Shown here: positions 13,240-23,961 of the stretch, piece by piece | How positions within the stretch are numbered: position 1 is the stretch's first letter | Layout of the letters: the number at the start of each line of letters is the position of its first letter | Assembly (NCBI GenBank): GCA_914767715.1 | Contig: OU612067.1 | Span: forward strand, 2,296,001-2,356,000 | Length of the DNA: 60,000 nt | Origin: Membranipora membranacea | Taxonomy: Eukaryota > Bryozoa > Gymnolaemata > Cheilostomatida > Membraniporidae | Direction: 5' to 3' | The notes under the pieces: model-generated | What the model was told of the DNA's origin: nothing | What the model saw: only the letters and a program-made list of their open reading frames with translations | Database searches by the model: none | Made by a program: the position numbers and the translations under genes

Positions 13240-14829
13240 CAGAGGTTTCAAGACTTGAAGAACTCAAAAATCACGCTGGGCCAATTTCTTGAAAAGTTTC
13301 AAAACTTTTTTTTTCACAAAATCTTAAGTTTGTTGACTTAACTCATTTTTTAGAGGTTTTGGGACTTGGAGAACTCAAAAACCAAGATGGGCCGTTTTTT
13401 CGAAAAGTTTGAAAACTTAAGTTTTTTCCCAAAAAGTTAAGTTTTTTCCCAAAAACTTAAGTTCGTTGACTTAACTCATTTTTTAGAGGTTTTGGGACTT
13501 GGATAACTCAAAATTCAAGATGGGCCGTTTTTTTGAAAAATTTGAAAACTTAAGTTTTTTCCCAAAAACTTAAGTTCGTTGACTTAACTCATTTTTAGAG
13601 GTTTTGGGACTTGGAGAACTCAAAAACCAAGATGGGCCGTTTTTTTGAAAAATTTGAAAACTTAAGTTTTTTCCCAAAAACTTAAGTTCGTTGACTTAAC
13701 TCATTTTTTAGAGGTTTTGGGACTTGGATAACTCAAAAACCAAGATGGGCCGTTTTTTTGAAAAATTTGAAAACTTAAGTTTTTTCCTAAGAACTCAAGT
13801 TTGTTGACTTAACTCATTTTTTTTAGAGTTTTTGGGACTTGGAGTACTCAAAATTCAAGATGGGCCGTTTTTTTGAAAAATTTGAAAACTTAAGTTTTTT
13901 CCCAAAAAGTTAAGTTTTTTTCCCAAAAACTTAAGTTCGTTGACTTAACACATTTTTTAGAGGTTTTGGGACTTGGAGAACTCAAAAACCAAGATGGGCC
14001 GTTTTTTTGAAAAATTTGAAAACTTAAGTTTTTTCCCAAAAACTTAAGTTTGTTGACTTAACTCATTTTTTAGAGGTTTTGGGACTTGGAGAACTCAAAA
14101 ACCAAGATGGGCCGTTTTTTCGAAAAATTTGAAAACTTAAGTTTTTTCCTAAGAACTCAAGTTTGTTGACTTAACTCATTTTTTTAGAGTTTTTGGGACT
14201 TGGAGTACTCAAAATTCAAGATGGGCCGTTTTTTTGAAAAATTTGAAAACTTAAGTTTTTTCCCAAAAAATTAAGTTTTTTTCCCAAAAACTTAAGTTCG
14301 TTGACTTAACTCATTTTTTAGAGGTTTTGGGACTTGGATAACTCAAAAACCAAGATGGGCCGTTTTTTGGAAAAGTTTGAAAACTTAAGTTTTTTCCCAA
14401 AAACTTAAGTTTTTTCCCAAGAACTCAAGTTTGTTGACTTAACTCATTTTTTAGAGGTTTTGGGACTTGGAGTACTCAAAATTCAAGATGGGCCGTTTTT
14501 TTGAAAAATTTGAAAACTTAAGTTTTTTCCCAAAAACTTAAGTTTGTTGACTTAACTCATTTTTTAGAGGTTTTGGGACTTGGAGAACTCAAAAACCAAG
14601 ATGGGCCGTTTTTTTGAAAAATTTGAAAACTTAAGTTTTTTCCCAAAAACTTAAGTTCGTTGACTTAACTCATTTTTTTAGAGTTTTTGGGACTTGGAGT
14701 ACTCAAAATTCAAGATGGGCCGTTTTTTTGAAAAATTTGAAAACTTAAGTTTTTTCCCAAAAACTTAAGTTCGTTGACTTAACTCATTTTTTAGAGGTTT
14801 TGGGACTTGGAGAACTCATAAATCATGCT
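13240..14829. repeat. Minisatellite, about 14 units of ~113 or ~133 bp
   Basis: The word GGGCC recurs at 13278, 13389, 13522, 13634, 13747, 13862, 13996, 14109, 14223, 14357, 14490, 14603, 14717 and 14830. Successive periods are therefore 111-115 bp or 133-134 bp. Long units contain one extra ~20-bp block of the type tttcccaaaaagttaag. Each unit holds an AACTTAAGTT palindrome, runs of T and the word TTGGGACTTGGA. The array is not protein coding. Copies are very similar, so the array has been homogenised recently. Confidence 0.9.
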
Positions 14830-14916
14830 GGGCCGTTTTGGGCCGCGGGCCGTTATGGGCCTCGGGCCGTTTTGGGCCGCGGGCCGTTTTGGGCCGTGGG
14901 CCGTTTTGGGCGTTTT
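14830..14916. repeat. GC-rich 17-bp tandem array
   Basis: Directly after the last minisatellite unit, a block of about five units of the type gggccgcgggccgtttt follows. It is far richer in G and C than anything else in the window and is built of overlapping GGGCC and GGCCC words. It starts from the same GGGCCGTTTT word that each minisatellite unit contains. Confidence 0.8.
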
Positions 14917-15312
14917 CCCTCGTTCACTACTCAAATTCACCACATTGAGCATAGTACAACTCATACACAAGTCAGAGAGATGACTTGTTTGCGCTACAGC
15001 CAGTGGGTGACTGTGATTTCTTGTCTCGCTCTGCCTGCCTTTTATGCGAGGGCCAAGCTTTTAATCCTATGTTTGTAATACCTTAGATCTAACTCAGACT
15101 TACTTTGATTTTTCACCCTGCAGCGATTAAACTACTTTAATTTGAGTATTAAAGGCATAATCTTGCTAAGCCTTCTACCCCAAGCAGTTTGCTTATCATC
15201 ACTTAATCCCCTCATTCTAATCCTTACAAGGATTATAAAAAAAGGAATTAAATGCTGGCCAACCCCACAAAACAAAATGAGTGTGTTAAACCCCAGCTTA
15301 CAAGTAATAGGA
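14917..15312. other. Spacer without recognised features
   Basis: Mixed-composition sequence between the GC-rich array and the 3' end of the LINE. It may include the 3' untranslated region of the element; no repeat tail is recognisable. Confidence 0.4.
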
Positions 15313-16035
15313 TTACTTAGCTTTTGTCTTCATACAGTGCTGTTGCCAAATCCATGCAGATGCGCTTTCTACCTCATGTACTATGCTTTTTGTGGCTTGT
15401 TTGAGTGCTCTTCCTGAAAGCCCAACTCTAGTCAGCAATTTGGTAGCTGATCTAGCCATGAATCCACGGCAGCCAACTTCCACTGCAAATAATTCGCAAT
15501 TCCAACCTTTGTCCTGGCATTGTGTGACCAGATCTTCGTATCTTGTCAGTTTTCTCTCATGCGCGTATGAGAGATTTTCTTCCCAAGGCACCGTCAATTC
15601 CATCAGTATTAGTGCTTTTTCTTTGTCAGACCAAACAATTAAGTCTGGTCTTTGGTTCGTGATCACAATATGCTGGGGCGTGCTGAGCTGCTCTGTGAGG
15701 TCGCATCTCACCTGCCATTCTCCGCTGTTCATCAATCCCTTTTTGCGCAAAATCTTTTCACGCGCTTCACCACCAGCATTAGCATATTCACACTTCTCCG
15801 TGACATATTTACACAACACTTTCAGGACTTGATTATGCCTATACGTGTATCTTCCCAGGCTCTGTTGGCAATTCGACAGTATATCTCGAAGTGTGCCCTT
15901 AGCCGAGCACTCGGCGCATTTCGAGTTCACGGTCAAATTCCAGCGTTCCAGGTTTGCTGGGGTCGGTAGTTGATCATAGCTGCACCAACCAGAAAGCTGA
16001 TCCTTTGTGGCTCCATTGACCACAATTCTGTCCAT
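15313..16035 (-). CDS. C-terminal zinc cluster and restriction-like endonuclease of the LINE
   Basis: The frame shows the CAEC...ILSNC cluster followed by GRYTYRHNQVL, then RPDLIVW and LILMELTVPWE, which give the PD-(D/E)xK-type core of R2-group endonucleases, and the EVGCRGF block typical of the same proteins. Translation ends at a stop at 15313. It is the best preserved part of the element. It overlaps the 15,933-16,769 thumb frame by about 100 nt, so a frameshift separates the two. Confidence 0.75.
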   Translation of the reverse strand: MDRIVVNGATKDQLSGWCSYDQLPTPANLERWNLTVNSKCAECSAKGTLRDILSNCQQSLGRYTYRHNQVLKVLCKYVTEKCEYANAGGEAREKILRKKGLMNSGEWQVRCDLTEQLSTPQHIVITNQRPDLIVWSDKEKALILMELTVPWEENLSYAHERKLTRYEDLVTQCQDKGWNCELFAVEVGCRGFMARSATKLLTRVGLSGRALKQATKSIVHEVESASAWIWQQHCMKTKAK

Positions 16036-16727
16036 TTGAGCTGACGCTGCTCAACAGACTCCCAACAAGTCCACCTGCCTTGTTGGGCTTGGCCTACAGC
16101 TTGTGTCTGGCGGCGCTCCTCTTCCATCTTTCGCACCTCATCAACTACCACCTCCCGTCTAACCTTTGGGCTTTCCTTTGAGAACCACCGGTTTGCTTCC
16201 CAGCCGATGCCATGACGTGCAGTTGTCACAGCACCCACAATCTCACTTATCTCCAGTCGAGGTTTGGCATCTCTGACAGTCTCTGTGACAGACCATTTTT
16301 TACCAGTGTCAATTGTTGGAGCACATTCCCTTATCACCTGGTCTGGTGACTCGTTCAACATCATATCCAGTCTCGCCTTTGATGTTTTGTACTCTTCCAC
16401 AAGCGATTTCATAGGTAGTGAAAGAGTAAACGAACTGGCATACAGTGCATTAGTGTTGAAGCTCCTTGGAACTCCGAGCCACTTACGCATGTGCTTGTTA
16501 ATCATTTGCTCCATTCTCTCAACTGGTGTTAGCGGGATATCATAAACTGACAGAGGCCACAGAATTCGAGGCATGAGTGCAAAGTTGAGAATCCAGGCTT
16601 TGTATTTACCAGACAGACCACATTTTTCAATCCCGTTCAGCCCTGTAATGAGTTGCTTTTTCACTTCGTTTCCACGAAACCTGTCTGTGATCGGTAAACT
16701 ATACCATCTTCCTAAGCTCTTCACAGG

Positions 16728-16789
16728 CTGCTCTGCAAGCGTGGGAATACGCTCTGTTCTGCTCTGCAAGCGTGGGAATACGCTCTGTT
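16728..16789. repeat. 31-bp tandem duplication inside the LINE
   Basis: Positions 16728-16758 and 16759-16789 are the same 31-bp sequence. Because 31 is not a multiple of three, the duplication itself breaks the frame between the palm and thumb frames. It is one of the lesions that inactivated this copy. Confidence 0.85.
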
Positions 16790-16790
16790 C

Positions 16791-17772
16791 CTATGGAGTA
16801 GGTATTTGGTAAGGTTTGCCTTTACACAAAGACAGGGACCGGCTCTTGCTAGGTTTGAATCGCATCGCACATCTCTCTATCAACTCATGCAGCCTATCGA
16901 TTGAAGCTACAACCTGGGCCTTATCTGGTGATATTATTGTAATATCGTCCATAAATGCCCTCATCGGCGGTAGTATCCGGTTATTCGCAACCTGGATCCC
17001 ATTCACACCGCCTTGTGAATTCCGTATAACTATCTCCATCACCATAACGAATAGCAACGGTGATATAGCACATCCCATAGGGATGCCTACTGCCAGCTCT
17101 TGCCAGCTCGTGGTAAAGTTCTTAGTAGTGAATCGCATTTTGAACTTTTTATAGTAGCGCTCAACCATAACCCTTAGCCTGTTGGGCACCCAGAAGTGTG
17201 ATAGTGCTGTGCGGTACAGAACCATAGGCATTCGCCAAATCCAACCAGATTACCTCAAGGTTTGATTTTGCTTGTTTAGCAGATTTTATTGCTGACCAAA
17301 TCATGCTCACATGCTCAAGACATCCAGGGAATCCTGGGATGCCTGCCTTCTGAACTGATGGATCAATGAATCCATTGTTCATAAGATAATCTGTCAGGCG
17401 TTTTGCCAGAACGCTGAAGAATATCTTGCCTTCTACATTTAGCAGTGATATTGGTCTAAACTGCCCTAGGTCCTCCGCCTTATCCTCTTTCGGTATATGC
17501 ACTCCATTCGCACAACACCACTCATCTGGAATCTTGCCAGACTTCCAGATTTGGTTAAGCACTTTAGTCAAGATCTCCAGTATGCCTGGACATTTCTTGT
17601 ATAGCCTATAACTGATGCCATTAATGCCTGGAGCACTTTTGGCATGTGCCTTGGTAACTACATGTGCAACTTCTCCAAGCTTGATAACACCCATCTCAAA
17701 ACGGAAACCTGGAGATGTTGGACGTTTAAGCCCAGCAATATCAGTGTTCACCTCGCTCTTGTTACCGTACAC
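16791..17772 (-). pseudogene. Reverse transcriptase of the LINE, frameshifted
   Basis: Two overlapping - strand frames (17772-17161 and 17231-16791) give the fingers and palm of a LINE reverse transcriptase, including FRPISLLN, DLANAYGSVPH, GIPMGCAISP and RAFMDDITI. The frame changes between 17,231 and 17,161. The catalytic FMDD is intact, but no single frame spans the domain, so the copy is dead. Upstream, TAA and TGA codons interrupt the frame at about 17,760-17,810. Confidence 0.8.
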
Positions 17773-18163
17773 TTATTCTTCATATTACTCTTTAATAATA
17801 AGTACCAGGCTCAGTTGTTTGTTCCTCTCCCTCTTCGCTTTTGTGGACTGAGATAAAGTGCTGTACATAGGCACTTATCTCTTCTTTGGCCTTAACGAAC
17901 ATTGGTGAACCTAACAATAAAGTCAAAATTTTCATTGGTCTCAGGAGGTGCTACATGGCTCTTTAATTTGTAACAAACCGCTGCCACTGTGATGTGGTAA
18001 TGGAAATAGCATCAATACCATCATACACACATCACTGCGTACTATTTAATGCACAAGTACCCTATTGAATGAAATGAACCTTGGTCAAGAGAAGATATGG
18101 ATGAATATTCCAACATTATAGATGACAAGGTTGTAAACATCAGACACATATGAAAATAGTTAC

Positions 18164-18367
18164 CTTTCAAGTCCACTCCACCACTCTTTGCTATGGTTAT
18201 AAGGAGGGTTGGCTGGACTAGAGATAGTTTCTGCACATGGAACAAGGATAAGTTCAAAGGCTCAGCAATTTGATTCACATCGATATACACAATGACATAA
18301 TGTCTTGACGTTGGCTGCAGCACGGAGGCAAAAGGAGGTAACCACATAATGCTTTCACATAGATTGT
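18164..18367 (-). CDS. Possible exon, FN3-like, gene unknown
   Basis: On the - strand, 204 nt are open between a good acceptor (ctttttgcag at 18368-18377) and a donor (aag|gtaact at 18163). The translation has MWLPPFASV followed by RHYVIVYIDV, which resembles the start of a fibronectin type III fold (W-x-P-P and the Y-x-V strand). No companion exon was found nearby, and the open frame continues past both borders. It could be a lone exon of a larger gene or a chance ORF. Confidence 0.3.
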
Positions 18368-19679
18368 CTGCAAAAAGTTTAGAGGTTAGCAACTCAAATG
18401 AGGATAACATTGTAACTTGGTTAAGACTCTCCAGGTAAATTTTCCCCACAAGAGAAGAAGGAACTGTTCACAGATTATACAGATATATATGCAGGTCGAG
18501 CGCAAGACTTTTTTAAGCTGGTAATTGTCTTAACCTACCTTATTGCTCAGAGAGCCAATAAACCTCCTGTAGTGTGCCACAAAACTTGTCCGTGGTTTGA
18601 CCTAAAGGTATAAGAGGTGGTTTAGATGGGTCTTCATAACATTGATTCATTTATACATATAACACCATAATGATCAGAATCTTCAACCCAAACATGTGAA
18701 GCTTAACTTTCTTTTTTAAGAGTTTTGAGTTTTCATCACAGTTTGCGTGCAAGCCCTAACTAAAGGAGGAATGGTTGCTCTATGGTAATGTAATGTTTTG
18801 CTACAGACACATATATTGTTTGGTAAGCTTGTTCCCTAGACTGTCTTAACAAGACATGCTACTTGCTCTAATACTGTCCACTCATCACTCAGTCATGCCA
18901 TCATCTCATATCATGGACCATCAATCAAGTAAACTCAGACCAGATTATATTGGTTGGGACCACCAAGGCATAGAAGGAAAGTAGTCAGTATCACAGAAAT
19001 TGGATATACAGTAACAAGCATGTATATTTTGGCAATAAAATCCGTACTTCTTCGCCAGTCATTATCATAATAATCACCACCAGTCCAGCTTTTGACTAAT
19101 TTCCTACCAACCTATGCCTAGGGCAGGGGACTGATGAATTCGATCATCATGTATGAGAAATCTACTTATTTTGTTTCATTCACTCACAGTCACTCACTCC
19201 CCCAACCAACAAATTTCAGTGGTAGGGAGCCAACTGCCTGGATAAATGATATGTATGACAATGAATGAATTGCTATAATTGTATTGGCATTCTCCCTGAT
19301 TCATCCGATATTGATCCAGCCACTCTATCAAAGCCAGCCCAACGAAATTAAAAAAAATTCATGTTTATAAACTAAGTTAAACACATAAAAACATCATTGA
19401 TGAAAGAAAAGGAGAGAAAGTATAGTTATTAGGGGTGAAAAATAGGAGTGTGTTAAAAAGTCTGATAACCAGTTTCGGTGATTATCAATACCTGCTTAAA
19501 CTACCACAAAGGAGATGTCGTAAGGCTAAGTATGCATCATGCGTGACTTAAATTTGCGCATGTGTAAGATCAATGAGTTTAGTTTGGGTTCTGATAGTAA
19601 TTTTAGTCAGGGAGAATGAGATAGCCCCTGGATGAACGGCCAATCAAAAGTTGCTAATAGTGACAGTAGAAGATAACTC
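18368..19679. other. Noncoding stretch
   Basis: No coding exon, tandem repeat or recognisable element seen on either strand. Confidence 0.4.
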
Positions 19680-19842
19680 TTGCTAACAATCCCGCATGCA
19701 TTAGGGAGCTTACCCAACAGAGCAGGTAGCAACTCAGATGGCTTCGGAATTCCAAGACTCAATTTTGCAGAGATCAGCTCATGCCCAGAGCTGAGCGTGC
19801 GCAGAATGATAAAAAAGCTCGCAGTAACATGTGTTGTAATTT

Positions 19843-19950
19843 TTCAATTATGGGACTTGCTCTAGGAAGCTGTGCAAGTTCAGTCACGCCTGTAGTAGAT
19901 GTGGCGACAAAAACCATGGCTTTGCCAAGTGTACAATTAGAAGGACCAGG
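19843..19950 (+). pseudogene. DIRS gag-like C-terminal zinc knuckle
   Basis: The frame starting at 19843 reads FNYGTCSRKLCKFSHACSRC and then C and H residues to KCTIRRT, matching the Cys- and His-rich end of DIRS ORF1 proteins. Upstream frames are broken, so only this segment can be identified. Confidence 0.6.
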
Positions 19951-20295
19951 TAAACACTTGTACAGCTTGGTAGCTATATATATGACATTTGCTGATATGA
20001 CTGGACCCTATTAATAGCACAGTAGCATTCAGCCTATTTTTGGACAGCTGTTTCAATTATGTATAGCTTTAATTGTATGACTGTGTGCTACTTTTGTGAC
20101 CTCTTTAAAATTGTTTTTGTTTGGTTATGTTCTTGACATAAGGACGAAAAATAAATATGGTAAACTTGTCGGTGTCCTATTCTTCCCCATATCACCATAT
20201 AAAATTTTTAATAATTGCCTCGTAGCGATGAAGAATAACATAAGGTTTCTTTTTATTTCCGCAGGTTTTATTAAGAATGCAATCAAGATGGCTGA

Positions 20296-21207
20296 TGCTA
20301 AAACAGTGACGCCTGTTCGCCACAATAGGTTGTTGAACTGCCTTGAAGGACACCCTAATCGCTTGTACTTAACAGATGGGTTCAAGAGCGGTTTCTCGCT
20401 GGGCATTGACAGATGTTGGGTTCCAAAGAAGACGACGTCCTAATTTTCGCCAAGTAAATTCATAATGCCTGTCACACGTCATGCATATGACACTCCGTTT
20501 GTTGACAAGATTAACATTGAACTTAGTTCCAAATGAATTTTATGCCCCTTCAGAGGTTGTAGTATCACCTGTATATATTGTTCCAAAAAAACTCACCAGG
20601 GAAGTTTAGATTGATACATAATCTCATTAGTCCGAAAACAGATTCTGTAAACTATCACGTTAATCCCAACATGTGCTCAGTAAAATATTGTAGTGTCCTG
20701 GACATGGCAAGTTTCCTAACGACAAACTCGGGTACTACTTGGCACATGGCTAAAATCGATCTGAAGGACGCCTACCGGTGCATACCTGTACACAAAGAGG
20801 AATGGCGTTTCCTTGGCATGCGATACAAAGATAAGTATTGGATTGACACCGCCATGCCAATGGGCTGCAGATCATCTGCTTTCATATTCTCCCAAGTAAT
20901 GGAATGTTTATGCTGGATCTTTAGTCAACAGCACAGTGATTCCAGAATCTGCGGCTATTCAGATGATTTCTTGATTCTATCGCCCGATGCAGAGAAATGT
21001 AGGGTTGCCCTCAGTGGATTTATACAAACTCTCCAGGCATTAGGCTTTCCCCTCAGCCATGAGAAGACGGTGCAACCTAGCACTATAGTGGATCTCTTGG
21101 GCATCAATGCTGCCAAATTATCGTTCCAGGTAACTAGTGAAAAAAGGATTAAATACTCAGCTGAGATCGAAGAATTCCTTCGACGTAAAACACAACGTAC
21201 TCATACC
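20296..21207 (+). pseudogene. DIRS reverse transcriptase (5' part)
   Basis: The N-terminal GFKSGFSLGI motif (about 20,380) precedes a stretch with a stop and a frameshift in a poly-A run near 20,585. The core then reads GKFRLIHNLI, KIDLKDAYRCIPV, AMPMGCRSSAFIFS and GYSDDFLIL (catalytic YSDD kept) from 20,600 to 21,200. The frame is cut off by the hAT-like terminus at 21,208. The motifs are DIRS-like rather than gypsy-like. Confidence 0.8.
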
Positions 21208-21764
21208 TAGTGATGGGTCGAATCAGCTTTTAGCAAGTTCGAATCGAATTGAATCATTCATTGAAATTTCGAATCGAAGCGAATCGGATCTTGTGCGTAA
21301 ATTTTCAAAACAAGATTTTGAGCTGAAAAAGAAAAGGCAACTGCAAATAATATTTTATTGTCGGGAGAAACAGAGCTTCTGCTGAGGCCAAAAGGAAAAG
21401 AGAGCAAACCCGTGGTAACAGACAGACTTTGCAAGAGCTTCAGAAAATATAAATGAAAGGAAACTTGTCCATATTTTTATCAAATAATAATAAATAATAA
21501 TGTTCTTTCCAGTTCCACAGTTATATAGTCATAGGGTCATAGTGGAAGGCAGCGTACATGCCTGTCCCCGTCAGTCTTGGTATCTATACAGAGAACAGCT
21601 GCATCATCATCATCACCAGCTAAAAACAAAAATCAGGAAATCTGTTAACTTCATTGAAGTGAAGGGCCTGATTGATGACTGAAATTGACTGCATTGGCAC
21701 AGCATAATATGCCTACCAAACTCAATTTAATTTTATGACATTCAACAAACTCAACACGGCATTG

Positions 21765-22290
21765 CTATTGCAAAGTCTCAAATAAGTGAGCGCGCAAGTT
21801 GTGCGCCGTGTGCTTTGAACTCAGCCAGGCTAGGCTGATAACGTAAATCACCAGCTTAAAATTCTCAATGATATGGAGGGTGTATGCTATATAGCTTGTA
21901 GTATTGTTACTCGTCCAAACATCTGTTGTGATGCTATACAAGGCAAGTGTACCATATTTCTGTTTGTACGCTGCGATATTGTCCTTTACCTTGGCTGTAG
22001 CAGATGCATACAATGTAGGGAATATGTTGTTCCGCAAACTTTTTCGAGTGGGTATGACAAATCGGGGTTCAGCCTCGCTCATCAGGGATCAGGGCCGTCC
22101 TCAACCATAGAGAGGGGCTGCAGGTCAAGGCATATCATCTTTACAATGCTGTTTGATAGGCGTTTGGCTTTGGGAGATTCACTTCTTACTCATCATGGCC
22201 TTAGTTGCCATAAAATCACTGAGCTTAGGCCGCTTGCTTGCACCATCAGACGAGCTGGAACTGGCTTTATGAGTTTTTGATATGATTGTA
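21765..22290 (-). pseudogene. hAT transposase fragment
   Basis: On the - strand the sequence codes first for MICLDLQPLSMVEDG and, after a stop and frame change near 22,085, for AEPRFVIPTRKS, YSITTDVWTSNN and HTAHNLRAHL. These are successive blocks of the hAT transposase N-terminal half (the DVWTS block holds the first catalytic Asp). The C-terminal half with the dimerisation domain is absent, and the N-terminal BED finger is only hinted at. Confidence 0.75.
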
Positions 22291-22344
22291 ATGCCATGAA
22301 TCCTTTTTAGGTGGAGCTTCATTGATGTAGTTTATCCCTGTAAG

Positions 22345-22620
22345 TGAGCTGTACATGGATTGGACATCTATTTGGTTGGGCTAGCTTTAAAACCCTAAGC
22401 TAACAAGTTTATTTATTCTTAACTTATTAAACAAAGCATCTTCTTTGTTTAACATCTTATATAAAACTAACAAAAAGGATGCAGACGAATGATTAAAATA
22501 AGCCAATAAAAAGAGCCTTTACAATAATGAAATACCAATCAAGTAATAGATAACATAAAGGACTTTCACTTTACAAAGTGAAACTACTAAAGAATAATAA
22601 CAAAACTGTAATACATAACA
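22345..22620 (-). repeat. 3' LTR of the gypsy element
   Basis: 276 bp that start TG and end CA in both readings. A near-identical copy forms the other LTR. On the - strand it starts TGTTATGTATTACAG and ends CCATGTACAGCTCA. Confidence 0.9.
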
Positions 22621-22632
22621 TTCTCCCACACT
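22621..22632 (-). other. Polypurine tract
   Basis: On the - strand the purine-rich AGTGTGGGAGAA directly precedes the 3' LTR start, where plus-strand priming occurs in LTR retroelements. Confidence 0.55.
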
Positions 22633-22657
22633 ATATAAAATTACATCAACAATGATT

Positions 22658-23776
22658 CTAAACAGTCATATCGTAGTCTTTAAGGAAAGTCGGGAGGCGG
22701 CGTTGTCTGCGTGGTCTTATCTGTTGAGCTGGTGTGGCCGCTGGCACCTCAGTAAATTCCTGGCCCTCCACCGCAGTACTGGCAGCGGCACCGTTGACTG
22801 CCGAATCTAGTGGGGGAGTTTCTTCTGATTCAGGTCTCTCGTTAAATGTAGTCTCTGCTGGAATTTGGCCAACCTCCCCATCTACAACAGAAGAAGATGA
22901 CATGTTATTTCTAAACAGAGATTTGCTTCTATCATTGACTTCAAACTCCTTTCCCTCCTCAAAATGATCTAATTCACAGGCCTTAAGCTGGTCTACATGC
23001 CTTTTCCAAATTACCAACTCGCCCCTCAGACCTGTATGCTGTAAGTGACAGGTGGCATTTTGGCAACTACTATGCCTGATATCCACCCAGGTTTCCTAAT
23101 GTTTCGATAGTCTCGAGCTATTACTGGATATCCAATAACAAACGCACGGGGATGCTGCACCCCTTCTGATTCTTGAGTGATACGAGCCCTCATATCCGGT
23201 CTCACCAAATCAAGCCTAGTGCGAATTCTACGGTCCATGAGCATTTCTGAGGGTGTTTGACCAGTCAAAGAATGAGGTGTTGAGCGGTACACTAATAAAA
23301 ACTCATGCAATCGATGTAGTTTAGAGAACTTACCGTTGCTCTTCTTTAACCCTCGTTTCAATGTTTTTACAAACCTTTCTGCGGCTCCGTTTGATGATGG
23401 ATGAAATGGTGCTGAGAATATGCTCTTAACTCCATTTTTCTGGAGAAACTTCTGTAATTCCAGGCTAGGAAAAGGTGGTCTGTTGTCTACAACGATCTCC
23501 TCACATAGCCCTTGTCTTGAGAAGACACTTCTCAGAGCTTCGATGGTGCGCTCCGCATTGGTACCTCTTGACATCAGGATAACCTCTGTCCACTTCGAGA
23601 ATGCGTCTACCATGACAAAGTAGTACTCTCCTTCAAACTGTGCGAAGTCTATATGTACCCTTCTCCATGGTCGATCCGGCCAAGCCCATGAGCTGTGGGA
23701 CAGTTGAGTTGGGCTTTCAGCATTCTGCTGACATGGTGAGCATTTCCTTACTTCTGCCTCAATCTCTTTATCAATT
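22658..23776 (-). pseudogene. Gypsy integrase and pol C-terminal tail
   Basis: The - strand frame from 23,776 to 23,026 has the integrase core: HIDFAQ (first Asp), VVDNRPPF (second Asp; usually DNGPPF, so Gly to Arg here) and NGAAERFV (Glu). The frame starts after an in-frame TAA at about 23,777, just past the FWWP block of the zinc domain. A second frame (23,086-22,658) carries the RHVDQLK block and an acidic, Ala- and Thr-rich tail ending in RPRRQRRLPTF. The overlap near 23,050 indicates one more frameshift. Confidence 0.8.
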
Positions 23777-23961
23777 TAAGGCCACCAGAAATGAATTCTT
23801 GCCAGTGCCTTCATCTTCACAATGCCTTGGTGACCCTGGTGAAGCTCCTCCAGAAGTTTAAATCTCAGTTTGTTGGGTATAATAACGCGATTTCCCCACA
23901 GAAGGCAGCCATCTTCTATCGTTATTTCATTCCTTTTATGATGATAAACTTCCAGTGTTGC

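Larger units (their letters stand above)
15313..17940 (-). mobile_element. Decayed non-LTR retrotransposon of R2/NeSL-like type
   Basis: Three frames on the - strand follow the order of one polyprotein. 17772-17161 has the N-terminal RT motifs (APGINGISY, FRPISLLN, WLDLANAYGSVPH). 17231-16791 has the palm (GIPMGCAISPLLF and the catalytic box FMDD). 16769-15313 has the thumb, a cysteine cluster (C-x2-C, then a Cys before RYTYRHN) and a restriction-like endonuclease. Frameshifts lie near 17,200 (just after the AYGSVPH motif) and at 16,770-16,790. A further open stretch reaches about 17,940. The 5' end with the usual zinc fingers is missing. Family knowledge: elements of this group often insert at fixed sites and have one ORF. 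Confidence 0.8.

Noticed and set aside
13240-14829. CRISPR array
   Set aside because: Units are tandem without unique spacers and the DNA is eukaryotic.
14800-15078. ORF across the GC-rich array (GPFWAAGRYGPRAVLG...)
   Set aside because: Its first part is only translated tandem repeat, and nothing downstream resembles a domain.
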